From Ureibacillus manganicus DSM 26584 (GTDB taxonomy: Bacteria; Bacillota; Bacilli; Bacillales_A; Planococcaceae): a stretch of DNA of 39,898 nucleotides. Shown here in pieces: positions 33,360-39,898 of the stretch (its first letter is position 1; each line of letters starts with the position of its first letter). The notes beneath the pieces were generated by a model. It did no database searches. It was not told the DNA's origin and saw only the letters and a program-made list of their open reading frames with translations. The stretch is from the NCBI RefSeq assembly GCF_000772945.1, contig NZ_JPVN01000029.1:1-39898 (forward strand), given 5' to 3'. The position numbers and the translations under genes were made by a program.

Positions 33360-34214
33360 TTATTGCAATTCTGTCCATCCATCTTGTTGTTTTACAATAC
33401 CTGATTTCATTAGGGTGCCTAATGCACGTTTAAAAGCACCTTTACTCATATGAAACATTTCTGTTATTTCTTCTGGTGTTGATTTATCACCAAATGGCAT
33501 TTTACCTCCAACACTTTGTAAGTAATCCAGAATTTGTTCAGCATCCGTACTTAGCCTTTCATGTTTTCTCGGAAGCAACGATCCATTTAAGGAACCATCC
33601 TCTTTCACAGCAATGACACGTATTGTAACATCTTGTCCTAATCTCGGTTCACTTTCCATTTCTGAATTATGAACAAATATACGATAAGGGATTTCTACGC
33701 CTAATAAAAAAGCACCCACTGGTAATAAGCGATAAGGTCGAGCTACTAAGTTTTTATTGTGTAAATCGTCAAATGCGCCTTCAAAAATATCATTTACCTT
33801 TTCTTCAGTTACTAATCGGCCAAACAAATCTCCATTTCGATCTGTACGAAGAGTTAAATATAAATGATCTCCTACTTCTGGCCAGACATCTCGAATTTGC
33901 GGTAAGTCCTCAGCTTTAACTAATACTTCCTTAGAAGTACCAATATCTACAAAGGCACCTTCATTAGTAACTTTTATTACACGAGCCCAACCGTACTCTC
34001 CTTGTACAATCTCCGGAATAGCAGTCGTTGCTTGCAAGTTTCCTCTGCGATCAGCGAAAAGAAATACTTTTAAACGATCTCCTCTTGAAAATGATTCTGT
34101 CAGTTCTGAAATATTAAGTGGGATTTCTAAATCTCCATTTGTTAATAATAATCGTGATCCTTGTTCTTCTAATACAGTTAATTCAACAACTTGTCCTGAT
34201 TTAAGTTCTTCCAT
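33360..34214 (-). CDS. cvfB: CvfB/YitL family S1-domain RNA-binding protein
   Basis: A 284-residue protein. It has S1-like domains in tandem (GQVVELTVLEEQGSRLLLTN; GWARVIKVTNEGAFVDIGTSKEVLVKAEDLP; later GQDVTIRVIAVKEDGSLNGSL) and a C-terminal winged helix (STPEEITEMFHMSKGAFKRALGTLMKSGIV). S. aureus CvfB binds RNA and affects virulence gene expression; the role in Bacilli is less clear. It follows mntR by 26 bases in the same direction, so the two are probably cotranscribed. Confidence 0.9.
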   Translation of the reverse strand: MEELKSGQVVELTVLEEQGSRLLLTNGDLEIPLNISELTESFSRGDRLKVFLFADRRGNLQATTAIPEIVQGEYGWARVIKVTNEGAFVDIGTSKEVLVKAEDLPQIRDVWPEVGDHLYLTLRTDRNGDLFGRLVTEEKVNDIFEGAFDDLHNKNLVARPYRLLPVGAFLLGVEIPYRIFVHNSEMESEPRLGQDVTIRVIAVKEDGSLNGSLLPRKHERLSTDAEQILDYLQSVGGKMPFGDKSTPEEITEMFHMSKGAFKRALGTLMKSGIVKQQDGWTELQ

Positions 34215-34240
34215 AGTTATTCCTTTCGTTTTAACATTTG

Positions 34241-34657
34241 TTACTGGTTATTTGCCTTTATATCTTCTAGCTTTTTTATGACGGTTGGATCTTCTTCTAG
34301 AAGTTGCACTAAGTCAGCGATTCTATCTATAGAATTCCAACTTAAATGGTGTTCAATACCTTCAACATCCTCATAAATCTTTTCTTCGTCTACACCGATT
34401 AGCCTCAAAAATTGTTCTAGTAAATCATGTCTTTTTACTAATCTTTTACCTAGTCGTTCACCCTTTGATGTTAGTGTCAATCCTCTATATTTTTCATAGA
34501 TTAAATAGCCATCTTTGTCTAATTTTTGGACCATCTTTGTTACTGAGGAAGGTAAGACTGATAATGCTTCTGCTATGTCAGACACCCTAGCATATCCTTT
34601 TGTTTCAATAAGTAAATAGATTTGTTCAATATGGTCTTCCATACTAGGTGTAGGCAT
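34241..34657 (-). CDS. mntR: manganese-dependent transcriptional repressor MntR
   Basis: A 138-residue DtxR-family regulator. All six metal ligands of B. subtilis MntR are present at the same positions: Asp8, Glu11, His77, Glu99, Glu102 and His103. The N-terminal winged helix ([30 protein letters not shown]) binds DNA. With Mn2+ bound it represses manganese uptake genes and in B. subtilis activates efflux genes. No manganese transporter is in the window, so it acts at a distance. cvfB lies directly downstream. Confidence 0.95.
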   Translation of the reverse strand: MPTPSMEDHIEQIYLLIETKGYARVSDIAEALSVLPSSVTKMVQKLDKDGYLIYEKYRGLTLTSKGERLGKRLVKRHDLLEQFLRLIGVDEEKIYEDVEGIEHHLSWNSIDRIADLVQLLEEDPTVIKKLEDIKANNQ

Positions 34658-34796
34658 TAGCGACCCCTCACTTTCAACATCTTACTATTAAGTTTACTAC
34701 AAGCTCACCTGAAAAGGTAACAATTAACAAGAACAACTAAGCGAATGCTCCCCCTAAAATACTGTTTCAGTGGTTTATTACCTAAACCTAATAGTT

Positions 34797-34829
34797 AGAA
34801 AAAGCCGACTCTCTGTTTCTGAGTCAGCC
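34797..34829 (-). terminator. terminator of the ComFB-like gene
   Basis: On the minus strand GGCTGACTC pairs with GAGTCGGC (one bulge) and is followed by TTTTTCT. It lies between the ComFB-like gene and mntR. Confidence 0.75.
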
Positions 34830-34855
34830 TAGACATGAATTCTGCACCGCTGAAG

Positions 34856-35143
34856 TCAATTCTTTGAATGACCTGGCTTTTTGCCAACTAAATGTATTGC
34901 ATGAATAATTTCCTTGTTAACAATACTTATATATATAGGATTGTTTAACCTTTTAAAAACTTCATCCCTTTGCAAAACAGATGAAACATAATTTGAAGGA
35001 AGTTTATTCAATGCATTTGCTACAATATTCAATTCACAACGTCCACAATGGCAAAACGTTTGATACTCTGGTCCAAACAATAGAAATCTAACGAGTCCGC
35101 GAACTATTTCTTCTGTTACATTCACTAATATTGGTTGTGTCAT
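34856..35143 (-). CDS. ComFB-like late competence protein
   Basis: A 95-residue protein with the ComFB pattern: an N-terminal helix (VNVTEEIVRGLVRFLLFG), then cysteines in FCHCGRCELNIVANALNKLPSNYVSS, likely a zinc site. ComFB lies in the comF operon in B. subtilis; here it stands apart from comFA and comFC. In cyanobacteria ComFB-type proteins bind cyclic dinucleotides, so a signalling role is possible. GGAG precedes the ATG at some distance. Whether it serves competence here is inference. Confidence 0.8.
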   Translation of the reverse strand: MTQPILVNVTEEIVRGLVRFLLFGPEYQTFCHCGRCELNIVANALNKLPSNYVSSVLQRDEVFKRLNNPIYISIVNKEIIHAIHLVGKKPGHSKN

Positions 35144-35235
35144 TATGTTTTTTTCTCCATCGTTGTTTTTGTGTGTGATAAAACATCTAGATCAACAACT
35201 AAAATGACAATTTATATGTTACAGTATTAAAGTTT

Positions 35236-36003
35236 TCACCTTAACATATTCAATTCTATGTCTAAAAGTATTGGACAATGATCGCTTCCGAAGACTTCCG
35301 AATGGATTGATGCTTCTTTTATTAGTTCGCTTAAAGCATTAGAAACAATAAAATAGTCGATTCTCCATCCAATGTTCCTTTCCCTAACTTTATTCATGTA
35401 AGACCACCAAGTATAAGAATCTGTCTTTTCAGGGTAGAGAAAACGAAATGAATCGGTAAACCCGGACGACAATAATTCTGACATTTTCCCACGTTCTTCA
35501 TATGTAAAACCTGAATTTCCTATATTGGATTTTGCATTTTTTAAGTCAATTTCAGTATGTGCTACATTTAAGTCTCCACAATAGATTACTGGTTTTTCAA
35601 CATTTAGACTTAATAAGTATTCTTTTAATTTATCTTCCCACTCCAGTCTAAATTTAAGTCTTGCTAAATCTCTTTGGGAATTAGGTGTGTAAACATTGAC
35701 CAAGTAGAACTGTTCGTATTCTAAAGTTATAATTCTTCCTTCCATTTCATCTTCTTCAACTCCAACGCCATATCGCACATTTTTCGGCCTGTGTTTTGTA
35801 AATATCGCAGTTCCCGAATAGCCTTTCTTCTCTGCATAATTCCAAAATTGTTCGTAACCTTCCAAGTCAAGTTGTACTTGTCCATCTTGACATTTTGTTT
35901 CTTGAATACAGAAAAAATCAGCATCCACTTCATGAAAGTAATTTAAAAATCCTTTTGTCAGGCATGCTCGAATACCATTTACATTCCAAGATATAAACTT
36001 CAT
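35236..36003 (-). CDS. exoA: exodeoxyribonuclease III / AP endonuclease ExoA
   Basis: A 255-residue endonuclease/exonuclease/phosphatase family enzyme. It has FISWNVNGIRA, QETKCQDGQV (metal-binding Glu), YTPNSQRDLARL, CGDLNVAHTEIDL (catalytic Asp and Asn), RIDYFIVS and the final GSDHCPI (catalytic Asp-His). It cuts at abasic sites in DNA repair. I place the start at 36003, six bases after GGAG; the ATG at 36006 is too close to that site, and an upstream ATG-type extension to 36039 runs through the murB terminator. Confidence 0.93.
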   Translation of the reverse strand: MKFISWNVNGIRACLTKGFLNYFHEVDADFFCIQETKCQDGQVQLDLEGYEQFWNYAEKKGYSGTAIFTKHRPKNVRYGVGVEEDEMEGRIITLEYEQFYLVNVYTPNSQRDLARLKFRLEWEDKLKEYLLSLNVEKPVIYCGDLNVAHTEIDLKNAKSNIGNSGFTYEERGKMSELLSSGFTDSFRFLYPEKTDSYTWWSYMNKVRERNIGWRIDYFIVSNALSELIKEASIHSEVFGSDHCPILLDIELNMLR

Positions 36004-36020
36004 CATATTCTCCTTATGTA

Positions 36021-36064
36021 TAAAAAAATAAAGCGCCACGTGCTCTTTTCACGATTGGCGCTTT
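36021..36064 (-). terminator. murB terminator
   Basis: On the minus strand AAAGCGCCA pairs with TGGCGCTTT, with an inner GTG/CAC, and is followed by ATTTTTTT. It lies just after the murB stop and ahead of exoA. Confidence 0.92.
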
Positions 36065-36072
36065 CTATTGTA

Positions 36073-36987
36073 CTAATCTTCCCCAACAATTTTAACTTCA
36101 AGTTCTAAGTCAACACCGTATTTATCTTTTACTACATTTCTCACCATTTCAATTGTTTGAATATAGTCAGATGCTGTAGCATCACCTTTATTAATAATAA
36201 ACCCAGCATGTTTTGTAGAAACCTCTGCACCACCAACACCTTTACCTTGCAAACCACTATCTTGAATAAGTTTTCCTGCAAAGTATCCAGGTGGTCTTTT
36301 AAATACACTACCTGCAGAAGGGTATTCTAAAGGTTGTTTTGATTCCCTTTTGAATGTTAAATCAGCAATTTTCTCATCAATTTCTGCTTTGTCCCCTTCT
36401 TCAAGTTGAAATAGAGAAGAAAGTACATAATAACCTTCTTGAGAAATAATGCTATGTCTATACCTTAAATCTAATTCATCTTTAGATAAGACAAGAATTT
36501 CTCCTTCTTTTGTTAAGACTGTTGATGAAATAATGATATCCTTAATTTCCCCACCGTAAGCTCCCGCGTTCATCGCCATTGCTCCACCTACCGAGCCTGG
36601 GATTCCACACGCAAATTCAAATCCGGTTAGACATTTGTTCGCAGCAATTTTAGAAACGTCTTTAATTAATGCACCGCTTTGTGCATAAATACGAGTACCT
36701 TCCACTCGAATTTCATCTAAGTTTGCAAACGTAATGACAATTCCTCTAACACCACCATCACGTACAACCATGTTTGAACCGTTTCCAAGCATCAAAAGCG
36801 GAATATTGGAATCATATGCATATTTAACAACAGCTTGTGCTTCTTTTTCTGTTTCTGGCATAACAAACACATCGGCAGCCCCTCCGAGTTTTGTCATCGT
36901 GTATTTTTTTAATAATTCATTGGTCTTAATATTATTTGGATTCACTATTTGGGCTAAATCTTTAGCCCATTTTTGCATAGTCATCAT
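36073..36987 (-). CDS. murB: UDP-N-acetylenolpyruvoylglucosamine reductase MurB
   Basis: A 304-residue flavoprotein. The FAD-binding region shows MLGNGSNMVVRDGGVRG and FEFACGIPGSVGGAMAMNAGAYGGE. The catalytic part has YPSAGSVFKRP (proton-donor Ser) and HAGFIINKGDATASDY. It reduces the enolpyruvyl group to give UDP-MurNAc in peptidoglycan synthesis. AAAGGA precedes the ATG at 36987. It is apart from the mur-fts cluster, as in several Bacillales. Confidence 0.95.
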   Translation of the reverse strand: MMTMQKWAKDLAQIVNPNNIKTNELLKKYTMTKLGGAADVFVMPETEKEAQAVVKYAYDSNIPLLMLGNGSNMVVRDGGVRGIVITFANLDEIRVEGTRIYAQSGALIKDVSKIAANKCLTGFEFACGIPGSVGGAMAMNAGAYGGEIKDIIISSTVLTKEGEILVLSKDELDLRYRHSIISQEGYYVLSSLFQLEEGDKAEIDEKIADLTFKRESKQPLEYPSAGSVFKRPPGYFAGKLIQDSGLQGKGVGGAEVSTKHAGFIINKGDATASDYIQTIEMVRNVVKDKYGVDLELEVKIVGED

Positions 36988-37061
36988 TGAAAAATCCTTT
37001 CTAAATCAAATACGTCATACTTAGTATGGGAAATGAAAAGCTTTTTGGCAAGTGGCTATAC

Positions 37062-37376
37062 TCACTTGTTTATCCATTTTTTTGACCAATTTTCGACTTC
37101 TCGAATCGCTCCTTCGAGTGCACGGCCTTTTTCAGTCAATGAATATTCAACACGAATAGGCACTTCTGAAAAGACTTCCCTTTCCACAATGCCTTCTTTC
37201 TCCAATTCCTTTAAGCGTTCTGATAATAATCGACCACTTATCGGTAAAGACGATTCAATCTCGTTAAATCTTTGTGGACCTTCCAATAACTGATATAAAA
37301 TTAATGTTGTCCACCGTTTACCTAAGAGATCCATTGCCTTAGCCAATCTTGGACAAATGCATATTTCTTTCAACAA
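37062..37376 (-). CDS. HxlR-family transcriptional regulator
   Basis: A 104-residue winged-helix protein of the HxlR type: CPRLAKAMDLLGKRWTTLILYQLLEGPQRFNEIESSLPISGRLLSERLKELEKEGIV. Cys8 before PRLAK is in the position of the redox- or electrophile-sensing cysteine of HypR/YodB-type members; a second Cys6 is nearby. The start is TTG after AGGTG. It is downstream of the FrnE/DsbA-like gene (293-base gap) and may control it, which is inference. Confidence 0.88.
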   Translation of the reverse strand: MLKEICICPRLAKAMDLLGKRWTTLILYQLLEGPQRFNEIESSLPISGRLLSERLKELEKEGIVEREVFSEVPIRVEYSLTEKGRALEGAIREVENWSKKWINK

Positions 37377-37564
37377 GAAACACCTCTAATCTAATGTTGT
37401 AGTGTATCGTTATAAATGTCTATTTGAATAAGTTAACTGTATCATTCTATATCTACTTACGAAAAGTAACTATATAATCATTTTATCATTATAACCAATC
37501 TTGTGCCTATATTTTCATTGAATTTTATCAAATATGTTTTCTGCTGAATGAATACGTAAATTTA

Positions 37565-37592
37565 AATCCCCCTTGATTAAATCAGGGGGATT
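37565..37592 (-). terminator. hairpin downstream of the FrnE/DsbA-like gene
   Basis: AATCCCCCTTGAT pairs with ATCAGGGGGATT around a three-base loop. It is a strong stem but has only TTTAAATTT after it on the minus strand. Otherwise 37377-37669 holds no gene. Confidence 0.6.
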
Positions 37593-37669
37593 CCAAAGAT
37601 AAGATATTATATGCATTTAATGTTTCAATGGTCATCAAAGCGGAGAACCTACGTTGTCACTATTGATTT

Positions 37670-38323
37670 TTATTTATGTTTCAGTCCCGCTTCACTAGCT
37701 GCTTGCTCAATTGTTTGTTCGAATAAAGCCTGAGGTTGTGCACCAGATATTCCGTACTTATTATCAAATACGAAGAAAGGTACTCCACGAACACCTAACT
37801 GCTGTGCTTCAAAGATATCCTTCTCCACATCGCCTTTAAACTGATTACCATCTAATATTTCCTTTGCCTCTGCCTTGTTTAGCCCGAGTTCCTCGACAAG
37901 TCTTAATAATACATCACTCTTACCAATAGCTTCTCCTTCGAGGAAATAGGCTTTTAACAATCGTTCGCTCATTTCATGACCTTGCCCTTTTGTTTCTGCC
38001 CATTTAGCCAAACGGTGAGCAGCAACAGTATTCGCAGTTTTCATCTGGTCAAAGTCATAATCTAAACCAACTTCTTTTGCACGTGTTGCTACATTTTCAG
38101 TCATATTTTTTGCTTGTTCTTCCGACACTTGATACTTTTTTGCTAAGGAAGAAATAACGGGTTCTTCTGTATCTACCGGTGTTGTTGGATCTAATAAGAA
38201 ACTTTTATATTCTACTTCTATTTGTCCTTCATATCCTGAGTCTTTAATTGCCTTTTCAAGCTGTCTTTTTCCAATATAACAAAATGGACATACATAATCT
38301 GACCAAACTTCTACTTTCATCAT
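37670..38323 (-). CDS. DsbA-family oxidoreductase, FrnE type
   Basis: A 217-residue thioredoxin-fold protein with an inserted helical domain. The redox motif is C12-P-F-C15 right after the first strand (VEVWSDYVCPFCYIG), and the cis-proline loop is GVRGVPFFVF. There is no signal peptide, so it acts in the cytoplasm. FrnE-like proteins are linked to oxidative or disulfide stress. GGGGG precedes ATGATG. An HxlR regulator lies downstream. Confidence 0.9.
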   Translation of the reverse strand: MMKVEVWSDYVCPFCYIGKRQLEKAIKDSGYEGQIEVEYKSFLLDPTTPVDTEEPVISSLAKKYQVSEEQAKNMTENVATRAKEVGLDYDFDQMKTANTVAAHRLAKWAETKGQGHEMSERLLKAYFLEGEAIGKSDVLLRLVEELGLNKAEAKEILDGNQFKGDVEKDIFEAQQLGVRGVPFFVFDNKYGISGAQPQALFEQTIEQAASEAGLKHK

Positions 38324-38444
38324 TTTGCCCCCTTTTCACCTCATTTTACGAATCTAATTCATAATGTTCAATAATACTGCTCATTTGAATAATGTCTGCA
38401 TAATTTACCGATACTTGTAAAAAACAACTGCTTTGGAGGTCCTT

Positions 38445-39824
38445 ATGCAAAATTCACTATGGTTAGCTGGAATTGAAAAATTAACATTAAATAAACTATC
38501 CACTTCTTTAAATTGCGATGTTTGTATTGTGGGAGGTGGTTTAACAGGAATTTACACTGCCTATCTATTAGCAAAAAAAGGGGTTAACGTTGTACTGCTT
38601 GAAGGGAATTCTTCAGTAGGTATTGCAACTACCGGACATTCTACTGGCAAACTAACACCTCAACATGATGCAGTTTTCAGTAAGCTATTAGGGGCATTTT
38701 CAGAGGATGAGGCACGAATTTATTATGATGCCAATGTAAGTGCAATAGAGGCAGCCTTACAAAATGCATCCATTGATTTATATCAAAAGGTTGATTCCTA
38801 TGTATTTGCCACAACTGAGCAAGGTAAAAAGACTTTAGATGATGAGGCTGAAGCTTATAAGACTCTTAAAATTCCTGGTTACGAAACTCTAGAAACGGAG
38901 TTACCTTTCGATGTGCTTTCAAGCATTAACCTACCTAATACATTCCAAATTCATCCAACAAATTTTGCTTTACACTATGCAAAACTTGCGATAAAAGAAG
39001 GGGCTAATCTATATGTAAATTCCCGAGTGACTAAAGTGGCAATTGATGAAAAAGCAGTATATGTTGATGATGATTTACAAGTATCCTTCAACCATCTCGT
39101 ATTAGCAACTCATTACCCAATAGAAGCAGTAAAAGGGCTTCAACTTGCCAAACTTTCTGTAGAAAGATCTTATTTAACAGCAACAAAAACATCAGAAATG
39201 CTAAAAGGACAATATATCTCAGTAGATACTCCTTCTAGGACAATACGTACCGCACTAATTAATAATCAGCCTTATTTTATATATGGTGGTAGCTCCCATA
39301 AGGCAGGTACAATTGAAGATACACAATCCTATTATGAAGTATTACAAAATGAGGTTGTATCAAAATTTGACTTATCAAAACCTGAATTTTTATGGAGTGC
39401 TCAAGATCCAGATACAGCCGATTCCCTACCGTATGTAGGGCCAATTACAGAAAATGAGCCAAATGTCTATATAGCAACTGGATATCGTAAATGGGGACTC
39501 TCCAACTCTCTTGTTGCAGGTGAAATTATTACAAGTGCTATTTTAAAGGAACCACATCCTGCTTCAGATATATATAATCCTGCACGGAATCAGTTTGGAA
39601 GTACAATGTTAAGAATGCTTAATTTAATCGGTTTTACGGTTGCAAATTTAGCAGATGGTTATATAACTCGATTAGATGCACCAAAATGTACTCATTTAGG
39701 TTGTAGAACACGATGGAACGACGGCGATGAAACGTGGGATTGTCCATGTCACGGATCTCGTTTTGACAAATTCGGAAATGTAATTGAGGGACCTGCTGTA
39801 TATCCACTAGATTTAAAGTCATAA
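38445..39824 (+). CDS. FAD-dependent oxidoreductase with C-terminal Rieske domain
   Basis: A 459-residue fusion. The N-terminus is a DAO-type FAD domain ([23 protein letters not shown], then [12 protein letters not shown]). The last 45 residues are a Rieske [2Fe-2S] domain: ligands Cys415, His417, Cys433 and His436, with Cys420 and Cys435 placed for the disulfide of the high-potential type. B. subtilis YhfW is the closest relative I recall. The substrate is unknown. GGAGG precedes the ATG at 38445; an in-frame ATG at 38433 overlaps the site. Confidence 0.9.
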   Translation: MQNSLWLAGIEKLTLNKLSTSLNCDVCIVGGGLTGIYTAYLLAKKGVNVVLLEGNSSVGIATTGHSTGKLTPQHDAVFSKLLGAFSEDEARIYYDANVSAIEAALQNASIDLYQKVDSYVFATTEQGKKTLDDEAEAYKTLKIPGYETLETELPFDVLSSINLPNTFQIHPTNFALHYAKLAIKEGANLYVNSRVTKVAIDEKAVYVDDDLQVSFNHLVLATHYPIEAVKGLQLAKLSVERSYLTATKTSEMLKGQYISVDTPSRTIRTALINNQPYFIYGGSSHKAGTIEDTQSYYEVLQNEVVSKFDLSKPEFLWSAQDPDTADSLPYVGPITENEPNVYIATGYRKWGLSNSLVAGEIITSAILKEPHPASDIYNPARNQFGSTMLRMLNLIGFTVANLADGYITRLDAPKCTHLGCRTRWNDGDETWDCPCHGSRFDKFGNVIEGPAVYPLDLKS

Positions 39825-39848
39825 AAAGAGCGACTCATTTTGAGTCGC
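39823..39848. terminator. hairpin after the Rieske oxidoreductase gene
   Basis: GCGACTCA (39830-39837) pairs perfectly with TGAGTCGC (39841-39848). The T-run (CTTTTTATG) lies on the minus side, so it best ends a leftward transcript from beyond the window; it may act on both. Confidence 0.7.
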
Positions 39849-39863
39849 CCAGATTGTCGACAA

Positions 39864-39898
39864 AAGGTCATCAAAATGCTTTTCATTTTGAAGACCTT
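39864..39898. repeat. inverted repeat at the right edge
   Basis: AAGGTC-AT-CAAAATG pairs with CATTTTG-AA-GACCTT around a short loop, ending at the last base of the window. It may be another terminator whose T-run is cut off. Confidence 0.5.

Overview
This is a low-GC, AT-rich Bacillales chromosome segment. Gene order on the left half matches what I remember of the Bacillus subtilis alr/ndoA/sigB neighbourhood, while the short spacers, TTG/GTG starts and protein divergence suggest the family Planococcaceae (Lysinibacillus, Psychrobacillus or Solibacillus type). The genus is a guess. I see no phage, insertion sequence or CRISPR array; this is core chromosome with a few accessory genes.

Left edge (1-904, minus strand): the 5' end of a 16S rRNA gene preceded by seven tRNA genes (Asn, Glu, Asp, Gln, Lys, Leu, Gly in transcription order), with one consensus promoter ahead of tRNA-Asn and a second inside the cluster ahead of tRNA-Leu.

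1010-18421, almost all minus strand: in transcription order ddl-murF, cshA (with a long structured leader), ydbS-ydbT (PH-domain membrane proteins behind an ECF sigma-W-type promoter), a divergent rhomboid protease, acpS, a ydcC lipoprotein, alr, the ndoAI-ndoA toxin-antitoxin pair, rsbT-rsbU-rsbV-rsbW-sigB, tex and sprT. The sigB operon has a near-perfect sigma-B promoter in front of rsbV, but the stressosome genes rsbR and rsbS and the feedback phosphatase rsbX are missing from the places they occupy in B. subtilis.

18557-25964: an unrecognised 248-residue protein, rodA (FtsW/RodA/SpoVE family), a very small minus-strand ORF with its own terminator, a DHA1-type MFS exporter, a YwqG-family protein, cardiolipin synthase and a membrane-anchored LdcB/VanY-type carboxypeptidase. 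With ddl, murF, alr and murB, the window is rich in cell-envelope functions.

26160-32929: a second-type YidC lipoprotein insertase, an AraC-family regulator, a LytTR-domain regulator directly upstream of an acetate/succinate CoA-transferase, a second MFS transporter, a small YtxH-like protein and a 33-residue membrane protein.

33023-39824: GNAT acetyltransferase, cvfB-mntR, a ComFB-like protein, exoA, murB, an HxlR regulator, a FrnE/DsbA-type oxidoreductase and an FAD oxidoreductase fused to a Rieske domain. Most units are separated by clear hairpin terminators.

The most interesting points are the stripped-down sigB operon, the paired sigma-B and sigma-W promoters, the cshA leader, an unexplained conserved-looking element upstream of the rhomboid gene, and small genes of about 30-45 codons.
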